This document shows positions 47,491 through 59,735 of a DNA stretch of 64,000 nt, in pieces (position 1 is the stretch's first letter; the number at the start of each line of letters is the position of its first letter). The DNA is from Beroe forskalii (lineage: Eukaryota; Ctenophora; Nuda; Beroida; Beroidae): positions 372,001-436,000 of the forward strand of contig WFMF01000069.1 of NCBI GenBank assembly GCA_011033025.1. Reading direction: 5' to 3'. Below the pieces are notes generated by a model, which saw nothing but the letters and a program-made list of their open reading frames with translations, had not been told where the DNA came from and did not search any database. Position numbers and translations under genes: made by a program.

Positions 47491-47879
47491 ATCTATTATA
47501 TAACGTGAGAAACGGGCGGATATCTACACTGGTTTTTCCAATAAAAAGCAAATTTAGAAGCTTTTAAATATAAAAACTTTGAGCTAGAGAGTATAGGGCC
47601 TGAAATTGAATTGGGAAAATATCAAGATTACCAGGAATCTTAGATTAGATGGTGAAGAGTGGCTATGTATATTTAAATTTGCCTTCAAAGTATGAATAAA
47701 ACGTAAATCCGGAGTCTTTATAAACTTTGCTCATATCTTTTGATTCCAAGGTACTATAAAAGTATAAAAGTGATTGTCGATTGAAATGTGTAGCAACATC
47801 AAAACAAAATTGAAAGATCATTTCCGTGTAAGTGTGTAACACCGTAACGGATGCACATTTATAGGCAAATTGTAGTGAG

Positions 47880-48360
47880 GGTTAGTAGGTACACGGCTCA
47901 TATAACGACTTGTCATACATGTGAAACCAAAAACAAGATAACAAAATAAATGTATACACTGCTACACTGATGTATCCTTATGGAGTGAGAGCAAGTGGTC
48001 TTACTGGCACGTGGGTGCGGCTCATATAATGACCAACAAGTATAGATAAACTCATGAAACCAAAACAAGATAACACAATATGTATACACTGGTGTATCGT
48101 AATGGAGTGAGAGCAAGTTGTCTTACTGGCACGTGGGTGCGCGGCACATATAATGACAAACAAGTATACATAAACTCATGAAACCAAAACAAGATAACAT
48201 AATATGTTTACACTGGTGTATTGATTTAGATCAAGTGGTCTTTACTGGCACGTGCGTGCGCGGCTCATATAATGACTAAAGTGAACGGTGAATGCATAAA
48301 CAAGATAACATAAGATGTATACACTGGTGTATCGTAATGGAGGAGTGAGAGAATTGACTA
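47880..48360. repeat. About 122-bp tandem repeat, four copies
   Basis: ggctcatata occurs near 47895, 48019, 48143 (ggcacata) and 48262. Between them run aaccaaaacaagataaca, gtatacactggtgtat and ggagtgagagcaagt. The array ends at about 48360. Confidence 0.85.
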
Positions 48361-48424
48361 AAAGTCCGATTGAAATGATTTTACATAGTAAATAAATACG
48401 AATAACAAAATTCTTAAGTTTTGA

Positions 48425-48538
48425 TTTTTGGGGTGTGATAATTTTTCAAAGGTGTGATAACTGTTCTTTGAGGGGTGTGATAACTGTACAGTTAACACAC
48501 ACCTGGAAAAAATTATCACACCCCAAAATTTCGAAAAT
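48425..48538. repeat. Foldback repeat with ttggggtgtgataattttt arms
   Basis: The left arm near 48425-48447 pairs with 48514-48538. Two further ggtgtgataact copies and a taactgtacagtta palindrome (48481-48494) fill the centre. Confidence 0.75.
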
Positions 48539-48661
48539 TTAGAAATCTTATGAAAATTATTAATTGACCCCTAAACTCCATTTTTGAAGCCGTTATATAA
48601 CAAAAATTATCAGAGCAAGAATTATATAACGATCGTTATATAATATAGAGTTACTCAACGA

Positions 48662-48810
48662 ATAAGTGTGAAGTAACATGATTTATGCCACGAGCGAAGC
48701 GAGTTCCATAAATCGCATTATTCACCGAAGCCGAAGGCTGAGTTGAATAATGATTTGTTTTCAACGAGGGCGTAGCCCGAGTTGAAAACAAGCTGTTACT
48801 TCACACTTAT
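48662..48810. other. Perfect DNA cloverleaf: 17-bp stem enclosing three hairpins
   Basis: 48662-48678 (ataagtgtgaagtaaca) is the exact complement of 48794-48810. Inside lie three separate hairpins. Arm 1: 48680-48687 with 48707-48714, 8 bp. Arm 2: 48716-48724 with 48744-48752, 9 bp. Arm 3: 48756-48765 with 48781-48790, 10 bp. Each arm carries a smaller hairpin at its tip: GC-GAA-GC at 48694-48700, AGCC-GAA-GGCT at 48729-48739 and GGGC-GTA-GCCC at 48768-48778. No mismatch was found in any main stem. It is not a tRNA, since the A and B box sequences are absent. It might be the terminal structure of an unknown element, a structured RNA or a recombination site; the sequence alone does not say. 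Confidence 0.8.
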
Positions 48811-51170
48811 GAGTTGTGTAACGATATTATTCACCAAGTGTACAAAACTACAAAGCCTTGAGCCTTTAAAAGGCTGGGGTTTTTAGCATTCTTCACAGTT
48901 CACAGCAGAAAAGGACGTTCCGTAGTATCACTTTTTTAGTGGAGAGCAATTATCTACTGATCAGGCAAATTAGCAGTGTACCAGCTCTCTCAGCAGAAAA
49001 GGACGTTCTCTCGTATCACTAATTTGGCAAAAGTGTTGAATAACACCATAAAAATGGCAAATAACACGGTGTAAGAGTGGAGTAACATGGTAAAAGTGTG
49101 AAATAATACTAAAAGGGTGGAGTAATACGACAAAAAACTCAAAATAACACGTTTATATTCAACCGGAATAACCCCACCACATGGTGAATAATAGAATTGA
49201 CACGGTTGCAGTTTGAAGTGTACTCGGCTTCGCCTCATGACTACCAATTCATTTCCACCCTTGAAGTTCACAATGAAATCATATAACTTCGATCAATATT
49301 ATACAGCCTATACAGAAACAAAGTCATAATAGTAATAATAGCATGAGAATCTAAGAATAGACTCGATGTGATACAAGATCAACTCATCACCATGATGAGA
49401 CAGAGAGATACATATCTAAACTTCTTATTGAGGTTCCGCATGAACTGTAGTGAAAGGAGGGTCACATCATTATCATGGTTCAAAATGATATATTTATGCG
49501 GTATTCCCTGTCTACATTTCGTTTGCTCTGATTCTTTCTTATCCTATATTCGCGTGATAATATTCAACACAACCTCGCTACAATCTCACTTACGTGAGCT
49601 TCATTGTTCTCGTCTTCTTGTGAGCTGATCAAGCTCTGAAAATAGATCAGTCTTATCTCTGTTTCATCCTGATATAGCTAGCATTGATGAAGCTGGAAAT
49701 AGCTGGTCGTCATACATTCGTTATTTCCTGATTTCTTTCCTGATTTGCACTTTCGTAGATTCGTATAGTATATTTGGAGACATTGACCGATCAGAAGACT
49801 TTTTTACTTTTCCTTACTTTCGTCAGATATTTCGAACAATCGCAGAATACATGTATGCCTTATGCGAACTATGTTAAATATTTTACCCCAGCTCAGACCA
49901 TCGATTATCTAAAAATTTAGGTTATACGTTACGGTCATATTACAAAATCAGAGTACAAAATGGGTTTAAAAGGAGTGAGAGAAATTTTTATTTTATAATC
50001 GAGCACTCAAAAATTTATGAAAGCGTTGAATACGGAGGAGGTTTGTGAGATCATAGTGGAAGGAAACTGTCATCTGGTTGGTGTATAGTCGGTCCTCGCT
50101 ATTTTGCGCATATTATTACTGGTCCGGTTCCCAGGTCTCAGCTATGAGCGTGACAGTATACACTATACATTCGATACATATGAACTCGGCACACTTCGTC
50201 CGTTAACAAGTCTCGGCTTTCGCCAATCCGGGACAATGATCGATTAGATACTAAATTTAGATCAAAAATATCGGTTGAATTTGTTTATAATACACCATGT
50301 AACGATGTAAACCGCGAATTAACGACATTTCCCTTGTCTATAGCGTAAACTGTGGAATATTCAGACGCAATAAAGCCGTTTCACATTGTTTCCATTCTGC
50401 TCACGCAAATAGACAAATCGGTTCAAGTGCGCCACGTAATTTCGTCTAAATTATCACTACTGACGTGAGTGGAGCAGACACCAAATGAACTTGCCCGCTA
50501 ATTGCCTCTAAACAGATCGCATTATACGACGTCACACGGCTCTTTAAATATAATATACGTACAGTTCCCCAACTGTATTATATAATACAGCCACGTTTGT
50601 ATATATTTAAATTCTGTTTTTGAAAAGTAACCAGTGTGACGAGCTCAACTCACCACTTTAAACCATGATAATGACGTCATCATTTCCACGTACACACACA
50701 ACTCCCTCAGCGCTCAGGTCTGATTTCAGGTGGCGGTAGTCACTCCCATGATATTATGAGCTGTGCTTATGATGTTGTTTACGTGTAAATAACATATACT
50801 AAGCTACGTGTTTCCACTTAACCGTGATTCGCTAGTACTTATGTTGCGTATAAGTGCACACCTATATGGTGGATGGAAACGTCATTATGATGCTTTAATG
50901 TGGTGCGTTGTGCACGTCACTGTGCCTGCTCTTCTTATTATACGTGATATATTAATGTTATTTTGTGTAATGTTTTTATAATCACTCAAACAATGGAATT
51001 GTCTATTGGTCATTACAATTCACATTCAAACTTGAGTAATTACATATTTACAATATATAGCGAGTTTTACAGCTGGTGCTACTGAATTCACATTTTGTGA
51101 AATAATAATAGTTCGTGATTTCTTCAATTTGTTTAAGAGAAATTTAAATGCTGTTTACGTGATTCTTAGC
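48811..51170. other. Stretch with minor repeats, no supported gene
   Basis: agcagaaaaggacgttc occurs at 48904 and 48993. A diverged 25-bp repeat (ggagtaacatggtaaaagtg) lies at 49020-49150. A CRE-containing motif is at 50647-50682. Open frames at 48990-49271 and 49368-49628 have no recognisable domain. Confidence 0.45.
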
Positions 51171-51370
51171 TACCTTAGGTGTATTTATGTGGAGTAAAAT
51201 TTTGGTGTTTACAAATTTGGTAGGTTGTAATTTGGGGATCTTTCTCAAGTCATTACTCTAGTTAACATATGATAATGATGTCATTTTGAACTGTCATGGT
51301 GGGTAAAAATATGGGGATTTTTCCGAAAAATCCCCAAATTACAACCTTTATAAATACACCTCCTAAGGTA
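51171..51370. mobile_element. 200-bp foldback MITE-like element
   Basis: taccttagg with gtgtatttat at the left end is mirrored by ataaatacac and cctaaggta at the right. A second inverted block, ggttgtaatttgggga against tccccaaattacaacc, lies inside. The target duplication is unclear and there is no coding capacity. Confidence 0.65.
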
Positions 51371-52066
51371 ATTTCGATAAATCACTGTCTGCGAGACATA
51401 ATAAACTGCTGCCACTTTAGGCGTGTCTGCTTTATATTAGTTTGTGAGCCAAAGGATGGATTATAACGAGGGTGCAAAAATTGAAGGATTATAGCATATT
51501 TTGTCGAAATAACGATAATCGCATGATTTTCGAAATTTTCAAAACAAATATATAATTTTGTAATTTTGTTTGTGTTTTTTTTTCTTGAAATAACCACTTC
51601 TCTGAAAGGATCATTTCAGCTGCTTGTCAGTTTTATTACGGTATTTGGAAACCATTTGCGAAGTAATGGATCGATTGATTAAAAACCCTCGTCAAGGCAC
51701 CGCCAAGGGCTTCTAAATGAAGTGTATTTGACATAAAACGTAAGCCATTATAACCAATTACAGGCCGAGCTCACAGGAAGCTCGCACTTCCAGTGCGTCA
51801 TATGCTGCAATCGTTGTGATCGTGACACAGGTATACAAACCTGAAACCAACCGCCGGTAGTCGCCTGTTCTAAGACAATATGTTGTTTTTATCATCTTCA
51901 TGATACATACTAACAGAAGGACAATCAAATGTTAAATCACCATAATATATACTCAAACCGTGCCCTCTTGATGGATCTGTCAATTGAGTGGCTGTTCTTT
52001 TTAGTAATCAAGTCTGAAATTATCAAATTCTATTGTTATTCTATTGTTATTAAGCACATAATACTA
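51371..52066. other. Stretch without a recognised feature
   Basis: Nothing recognisable apart from AT-rich DNA. Confidence 0.4.
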
Positions 52067-52996
52067 GGGCGTTCGGAAATGATTGTCACTACAGGCATAA
52101 AATGAAAAATATAACCAAAAATACCAAAATTCCAACATAGTCGAGTACTAGGGTCTCTACCAGACTGAATTGAAAATTTTCAGTGTTTACGAAGATTTTT
52201 GAGTGGGTCATCTAGCCTGTTTTATGATTGTTTTCAGGTGCTCCGCTGTATGGCGACTTCTACATCCTCTAGGCCATGTTTTTATGGTCCGATTTCACTA
52301 TTCAGGACATATTCAGGGCCTTCAGGTCCAAAACTAAAGAATAGGATGGTTGGTTGACATCCGGGGCAAATTTCTATATAATTTAACCCTGCATTATTGA
52401 TAATGAGTAGAGCTAAAAATTGGCAAATTTAACAGTTCAGTAACCGATAATGCAGTACACAGCTAGCACACACGTTTCTGATGTTAACAAAATTAGTCAA
52501 AACCTTTAAAATGGTTGTCTCGTGTACGGAAGGGTCTGAACTAATAGCCTAACACGATAACCGAAGGTTTCATGTATTCAAATGTTTTATTTCTGGGCAA
52601 TTGCCAGAGCAAAAGTTGCAACTGCCCTATCTGGAGCATATCCTTTTTGAGGTCAAAGCACCCCTTAGGATTATTTCATCTCGACGAAAACCAGTCCATT
52701 TGTTCTGGTTAGCATCCACGTGTGCTGCAACAGCCTCATTTTGATTATCTCACACTTCTTGGGTCTGTTGATAGCGCGTTTTGTTTGACAACGAAATTTG
52801 TGGTCAGTTTCGTACAGCGGAGCAAATAATTAGAAATTTAAATCTGCTGTAGAATGGGCTAAGAAAACTTAGTTATCGGTAAAACCCGATTATCTTAATC
52901 CAAAAATGTCTGAAAAAAACGAATATCACATCTAAAAGTCACTTCTGGCAGCCGTTTCTCCAAAAAATTGCAAGTGACAATCTTTTCCGAACGCAC
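52067..52996. mobile_element. 930-bp TIR element, probable TA duplication (mariner-like)
   Basis: GGGCGTTCGGAAATGATTG at 52067 and, read from the other end, GTGCGTTCGGAAAAGATTG at 52996 differ at two positions and continue into TCACT. TA stands on both sides (52065-52066, 52997-52998). The interior has no transposase frame, so it is a deletion derivative or a MITE. An ATT microsatellite follows at 52997-53016. Confidence 0.75.
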
Positions 52997-54689
52997 TATT
53001 ATTATTATTATTATTTTATTCAAGTTCGAGCATCATCATGATACTGTGATATGTGTTCTGGTATTGTTAAAGACAACTTTCAACCACCACACGAAAGACC
53101 TACACTTGGTATATGTTCTATTATGCAATTATGTATATAACTGTTACTCTCTCTATCTGCCTCATGATACTATAGACCAACTACCACTAGAATGCCGTAT
53201 ATTTCCCTGCTTTGGAGTCTCAAGTTGGCCGTTTGACGCCACCAATTCACCACTCCAAACCATCGGGGTGATGTCACAGGCAGTCACTCATAGGTAACGT
53301 TAGAGCGACGTCTTGTGCCCCCTCTCTCGCTCTCTGTGACCTCAAGGGTTCACATGGGAATAGATCTCAACCTCCCCACATATATACCAAATAGTATAAT
53401 ATGTTGAAGAAAATCTTTGACAAAGCAGATCGGCCAGGTACTTCGTCATCATAGAGCTAGAAGGGATCTTCCAAATAGTTTCTCAGTAGACCAAACAGCG
53501 CTAGGTCTCTCTACGTACGTTGGTTCCGGCAACATCTGAATGCTGTTGCCCGACCTGCTCACCTAGTACTTGTTGATATAGCCGTATTCCGCAGCCAAGC
53601 ACCAATATTCGAAGGGTTAAGGTACCAAACGGGACGAATCTAACCACTGAGAACAGATCGACAGATCCTAACTCCAACGTACTGCGTGTCCAAGAGGGGG
53701 TTGTTTCGTGCCGGTCTCGGGTGGTTTGAAATTGTGATACTCCTTTTTCTTTATTAATTGTTTTCGTTTATTTCCTCTTCTATCGATTTTTCCTCCTCTC
53801 AGCATACTTATAATATAGTGTTGGGTGGGTGTGTTATTAAGTTTACGGAGTTCTAGGGATACGAAAACCGAAATGTTTGTTTTAGTAGGTGCCGGTACTT
53901 GATAACCATGGAATCACCACAACATGATCAGGTTGAATCACTCTGATTTACCTGGGAGTGGTTGTGATCAATATGTTTTAAAATGCGTCACCGTTGTACT
54001 GGTGCGCGTTTATTTTACAAAACTATTTGAAATGTTTTGTTTCGACTTTTGTTTCCAGTTTAAATGGTGAGATCACACATGAACAGTAATTCTGAATGGC
54101 GGCTTCTCGAGTCGTATTTTAATAATATATCTCTCAGACCGTAATGAAAATTCATTAAGTCACGGTCATTTGATCCCATTACACACACGTATTCAAGGAA
54201 GGACGGGACCCCATGTGATACCTGCGTAATGTAATGAACTGGTTACTATGGAAACGTGAGTCAGACACACGTGACACATTTTCACTGAAAATTCACATAA
54301 TATATTTTACCAACTGTATCTGTACAATGTGTACTCTACTTGGTGTTGATGTATAAAATGTAGCTTATCATATAATGTGCATTTGTTACACTACGTTTAT
54401 ATGTTGTACACACCAATTCACGTTTATGTCACCGTGTGAATAAAGTAATTTATATTCATGTTACGTATAAAACATAATTCCCTGTTCACATATTGTGGTA
54501 TAATGATTCTCACACTCATAATTATGCGTGTATATGTGTGACTGTCTACAATCTATGCAGTACATAAGTTGTGTTATACAATGACGACACCTCTGATAAT
54601 TTACTGTAACACTGAGCCGCTGTGTTATGTAGGTATACACTGTGTAGTTTGTATAGGTAGTGTGGGTGGTGCAGTGAAGCTATATAATC
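52997..54689. other. Stretch without a supported gene
   Basis: The part 53480-53720 has higher GC but no frame, tRNA or 5S rRNA pattern that I recognise. A CRE-like composite motif stands at 53245-53276. Confidence 0.4.
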
Positions 54690-54840
54690 ACGTGATCATT
54701 GAGATAAGTCATCTGGAAACAAGTCACGTGACTTATTTAGTCACATGATCCTGTAGAAGCACATCAGCAGGTAAATGAACTATGTCATGTGACTTGCAGG
54801 TCACAGGTGACTGCGAAAAGTCACATGGTTTTCTTATCAT
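54690..54840. promoter_or_regulatory. Cluster of E-boxes
   Basis: Within about 150 bases stand cacgtg twice (once as gtcacgtgac), cacatg twice, catgtg and caggtg, all in a tcac/gtga context. Such palindromic E-boxes bind bHLH-zip factors (USF, MITF/TFE). No transcript start is evident nearby. Confidence 0.4.
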
Positions 54841-55264
54841 ATTGTCGTGTTTATGTGCCCTATAATGACAATTCGAAGTGTATTCTAATCAATACCGATT
54901 GCCGTGAAGCATTGATATACCATCCTAAACCCATCGATAGGTAGAAAATTTTATCGATTGAATTGATATAAGTTAAGCTTTTAGTGAATTTCTTAGTTCT
55001 GTCAGCAAAGAAACAAAGAGTAAACTTAACACTTCAATACCTCATGTATTATGTACAGCGGTTTATCATTCCATATTGCGTCATTGGAACTGCGCAATGT
55101 ATGAAAGTAATAAAAGATTACATACTTCGGATAACAATATTTTGAAACCCCTAAAATGGTTCGTAAGATGATATCGCGTACATTGCCCTCTCTCCCACTC
55201 AATGTGACAGGTGTTAAACCATTCTTCTCCGGGTGATGTCATCCTGACTCCTCTAAACTCCGCG

Positions 55265-55445
55265 TGCGCGAGAAATAGGCGCTTCAAACTCATTTCTAAC
55301 TTACTACATTACGCTATGATAATGACGAGAAATAGGCGCTTCTAACTCATAACTAACTTACTACATTACGTTATGATAATGACGAAATAGGCTCTTCAAA
55401 CTCATTACTAACTTACTACGGTGCGCTATGATAATGACGAAATCT
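55265..55445. repeat. About 62-bp tandem repeat, three copies
   Basis: cttc(t/a)aactcat followed by aacttactac and tatgataatgacga occurs three times with small losses in the third copy. Confidence 0.85.
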
Positions 55446-58400
55446 TGACTGCAATTTATGAGCTGTAGCTGGGGTCACGCATCAGAAAATGACGGTATGA
55501 GAAGCCATCAACTCACCTCTCCAAACTTTCGTGATTGCGTCAGTTTAAACTACCGTTTACGGTACAGCTGGTGCACGGTCTATCTTCGCATCTTGAAATT
55601 GCTTCTCTTCTTGAGACTGTCTCCCCTCTTGAAAATGCTTCTGTTCTCTATCGAGCATCGCACATGTTATAATTCAATTAAACTTTTATTGTTTTACATA
55701 ATATTATAAATGCCGCAGACAAACTGCATAATATACGGAATATTACCATCTGTGTTTGATTGCTTCCTTCTGATGAATACAGTGAATGGCTGATGTGGTG
55801 GTATAGTACTATAACAACACGTACATGGACTTTGTATCATAGAATTTTGAAACAGGGTTTTGTTACCTATTATAGTTGTAATGTTATAAGTTATTTGGTT
55901 GTGGTTTACAACTGGGGCTACCGGCCAAGGACCAGGCTTATTCATCAAAATATACCGCTTGCAAGAGCACTTGTATTATTTCCCGCAGTAATAGATAATG
56001 TTCAGTGAGCATATTATAACAAATTAAAGAGCTGCAATTTATTGAATATTTTTGCCGATAAAACATAATAGAATATGTTTCAGTGTTCTCCATTTTCTCG
56101 GGTCTCCATTAGCACACGAGTGGTGCATCTCTGATAATTTAATTCCCTACGAATTATATGTACTGTAGGTCATGAAAAAACACTCTCGCTCACGTAACAT
56201 AACATCATAATAATATGTAATGTAATATATAATCTTAATGTTGGCTATAATGAAGTAGTAGGGGTGTATTGCAAGGGTAACGGTGGCGTTCCATTACAAA
56301 TTCAGTTATTAGAAGGCACGCGGTTACACGGTACAGAGATAAGGTTCCATTTCATTGCGCATTCCACGGTGCCCTATATACCACGTTATGTGGTTGACGT
56401 CAATCCGTCAATGTGAATTCCATCACGACGCTACAAGGCTATTACTTACGGAGCTTGAATATTTAGTTAGATCATAACATTATGACACAGAAAAATGTAC
56501 CCAATTTCGAGAATAGTCGAGTCATGGCGCTTTGAGTAAATCATTGAGTGAAACCATGCATCTCCTTCTGCACATAGTAACGCAAGTCCACACACACACA
56601 CACATACACACACTCAACATTATGTCTTATGATGCATACCAACATCTCAACATTCAAGACCGTCACTAAAGCTCATAATAATGAAGCAACTACTACGTGA
56701 TGTATGAGTGTGCGTGTGTATGTGTGCATATTGTGTTGCCATGATTTTAAAAACTTTAATTATATCAAAGCATGACCTAACGAATAAGCAGGTGAGACGA
56801 CGTGTGTTAAAAATGTGAAAACATTCAGAAAATACGACCTGCATATTATATAAAATATTCGTACATGATAATTTATGATTTTCATAAAATATATTATTAT
56901 ACTCTCTCTCCCAAGTTGGTATACTATTAAATAGCAAATGTTCAGTGAATTGAATTATCTTTAAATTCTACACTCTTGGAAGGTAGCCATTGCGTATATT
57001 GTCGAGTGCACACATGGGGCTCGACAGCGGTATATCATAGATTCCACACCACTAATTTATACATGACGTGCTCGACTGCATTATGATTCAGAATGGTGGA
57101 TTGTTCTGATATTTACCTAATATTATATAGGAATTATACCGCATATTCTGCGTTGTAGTGGATTCGCTCAATCGCTCATGCATATGGTTGGAGGAGGGGC
57201 CACCAGGTCCGCTCTTAATTTGTAAATCTCACAAGGAAATACATTCATATCAGCTATTAGCTCTTTATTTCAATCTATAAAATATGCAGTATGATTTATA
57301 TTCAAAGTATTCAAAGATGCAGTATGATTTGCAATTATATTCAAAACCTTGTAACTTTTGGTTTTGATGATCCTGTTCATTATTGGAAATGAGCTAGTGC
57401 ATTTGGGGGTATGTTAGGTCAATAATTGCAATTTGTCACGCGCGCACCACTATATTCCTAAATGCAACAGCAGTGACACACGATCTGGAAATGATTCTAT
57501 CTCCACTCGGATATGTTGTCATGATCAGTTACTGTTATACTGTAGCTCACTGGGGATCAGTTCTTAGTTGTGTGGTGTGGTGACTGTAGATGTAATACCA
57601 GAATACCGATTTTGTTTACTGCCGTTTACTGTCGATATTACAGTTCATAGCACTGGTAGATGTTATCTTAATTATTTGCTCAGATATCAACCAAAATTAC
57701 TCACTACAAATGAAGTTCAATAATATTATCAATCACGGGTTAAAACTTTATCACACAAAACATAAACTGATATAACCACTTGCTTAAATAAGATTTTCCT
57801 TTAATAACCCCCGCTTCAGCCTGCAGTTTAACAATTTATATCATTCCATCTATCCGAAAATATTTATGCAAATTTTCAAATACTGTTAAATTTTTCATCT
57901 GTCCGGATACTAACATATTTTCATCGTGCTATATACTAATATACGGGTTCACTATGATAATAATAATATTATGTGCTCTATGTGTACGTGCAGCTGAAAA
58001 CACTGGTATTTGTCACTCGGCTTCACTCCCGGCGAGGTAATAGGGTGCTAATTCCTGATGAACATTGTCATTGGCCGGCCTATATATATATGTAACATGT
58101 ATATCTAGTGGAGGTTCCCCGAGAAAAGTAGGCCATTTCTTGTGCTCAATTGTTCATTTGAGACCTTGATAATGACGTCAGTCTGCTGTTTGTTTGTTGC
58201 GTGTTATCTAGGTAGGGGTGGAGAAAGACGTGACTTGAAACAGTGCTTGCTATAATAATGTGGGAGGTATGCCACCTCTTTTCTCTGTTGTTTATCTCGT
58301 ATTGGTTAGATCTTACAGGTGTTGTTAATGTCAATTTTAGAATGGACTGGGTTTTCCTTATTTCCTTCTCCACTTCTTTTTATGTGCCTTCTTTCAATGA

Positions 58401-59288
58401 TTTCTTTGTTCATCATTGAATAATAAATTCTGTGATAGTATGATTTATTCAAATCTTGATTGTGTTTATTCTTAGAATTTATCTAGATAGCTCTGGCCAT
58501 CTGGGTCCAAGGAAAATCGCGAATCTTAGATTTCATTTCCTCCGGATATTTTACAGAATATTAATCACAATGTCTGTCAATCAATATCGACAGACATAAT
58601 ATTACAGCCATTACTAAATTTCATAGCTTAAGTAAGTACCTTTTAGCTTGGTATTTAGGTGGAATACAAAATTACTTCCATTACGGTCAATCCCGTGCGA
58701 ATGTGTGCCGTCTAATTAGATCAATTAGATAGTTCACTCACTGCTCGAGCGTGCAAATTTACATTATATATCTACTAACGTTGCAGTTGGGTCATGGTAC
58801 AATATGCTAATTACTGCACTCGGCTTCTCCTCGTGCAATGCGCCATTGTATTAGCGTAAGTAATTTGAATACTTATTACTTAACTATCTTACTGATGCAC
58901 CTGATCATCGAGACAGGATATTTCTTTACTCCTAAAGGAACTAAAAACTAGAGGAAATTTATGAGGCACAATAATTGGCAACACCAAACTAGGAATTTCT
59001 CATGTCCTGGTGATTCATGTCATGTTAAATCAAGTATCTGCGTTTCATCAAATTCAATATTTTTGCGGCCTGATTGCTTAATTTTCTGCCCACTTATATT
59101 AATTTCCTTGTACTTAAATAACAAGTTAGGCATGTCGCTATACATTCCCCAAGATGGAAATGTTCTTCGAGGTGTTATTTAACAGTCCATTTGCCCTGGA
59201 TTATTTTGATATTATACTATACGCAAGAAAAGGCAGTTAAATATCATGGATTTCTTGTCATGATTGTGCAGCTTAAATCTTTAAATGA
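55446..59288. other. Long AT-rich stretch without a supported gene
   Basis: It has a CA microsatellite at about 56589-56616 and CRE-containing motifs at 55510-55543 and 58151-58183. Several open frames of 75-96 codons show no domain. Confidence 0.45.
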
Positions 59289-59385
59289 CTCCAGTTTACT
59301 AGTTCTGGTTTGTATACAGCTAACCAGTTTACTAGTTCTGGTATGTATACAGCTAACCAGTTTACTAATTCTTCTTGTCCATACC
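59289..59385. repeat. 36-bp tandem repeat, two and a half copies
   Basis: ccagtttactagttctggt followed by atgtatacagctaa recurs at 36-base spacing. Being a multiple of three it creates a repeated LLVLVCIQLTS reading that is not evidence of a gene. Confidence 0.85.
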
Positions 59386-59697
59386 CCTTACTCAAAATTC
59401 TGGAAACTACAAAACTTCAACCTAGAACTACTTAATTTGTTAATAAAATTCAGTACCAAGACGCGAATTTCTCATCTTCTTCTTCTTCTTCAGTAACTAC
59501 CATATTTAGGCCCATATTTACCACAACTTGTGCAAATTAAATCAATCTGCCGGTATTTTCTATTGCATAAAATTGTGGCTAAAATCTAAACTGTGGACCC
59601 CCAAGTTCACTTTATTACGACCCTTGATTTATCTCTCTCATTCTTTCTCCGACTTTACTTGATAAGGCATAAGCAGTGCGTAGTGCGTGCTCGACGT

Positions 59698-59735
<38 letters not shown>

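Noticed and set aside
48662-48810. Cloverleaf as a tRNA gene
   Set aside because: The stem lengths, the 149-bp size and the lack of A and B boxes do not fit a tRNA.
53480-53720. GC-richer patch as an rRNA or tRNA gene
   Set aside because: No 5S or tRNA consensus blocks were found.
59289-59496. LLVLVCIQLTS repeat as part of a membrane protein
   Set aside because: It comes from a 36-bp tandem repeat in a short frame without further support.
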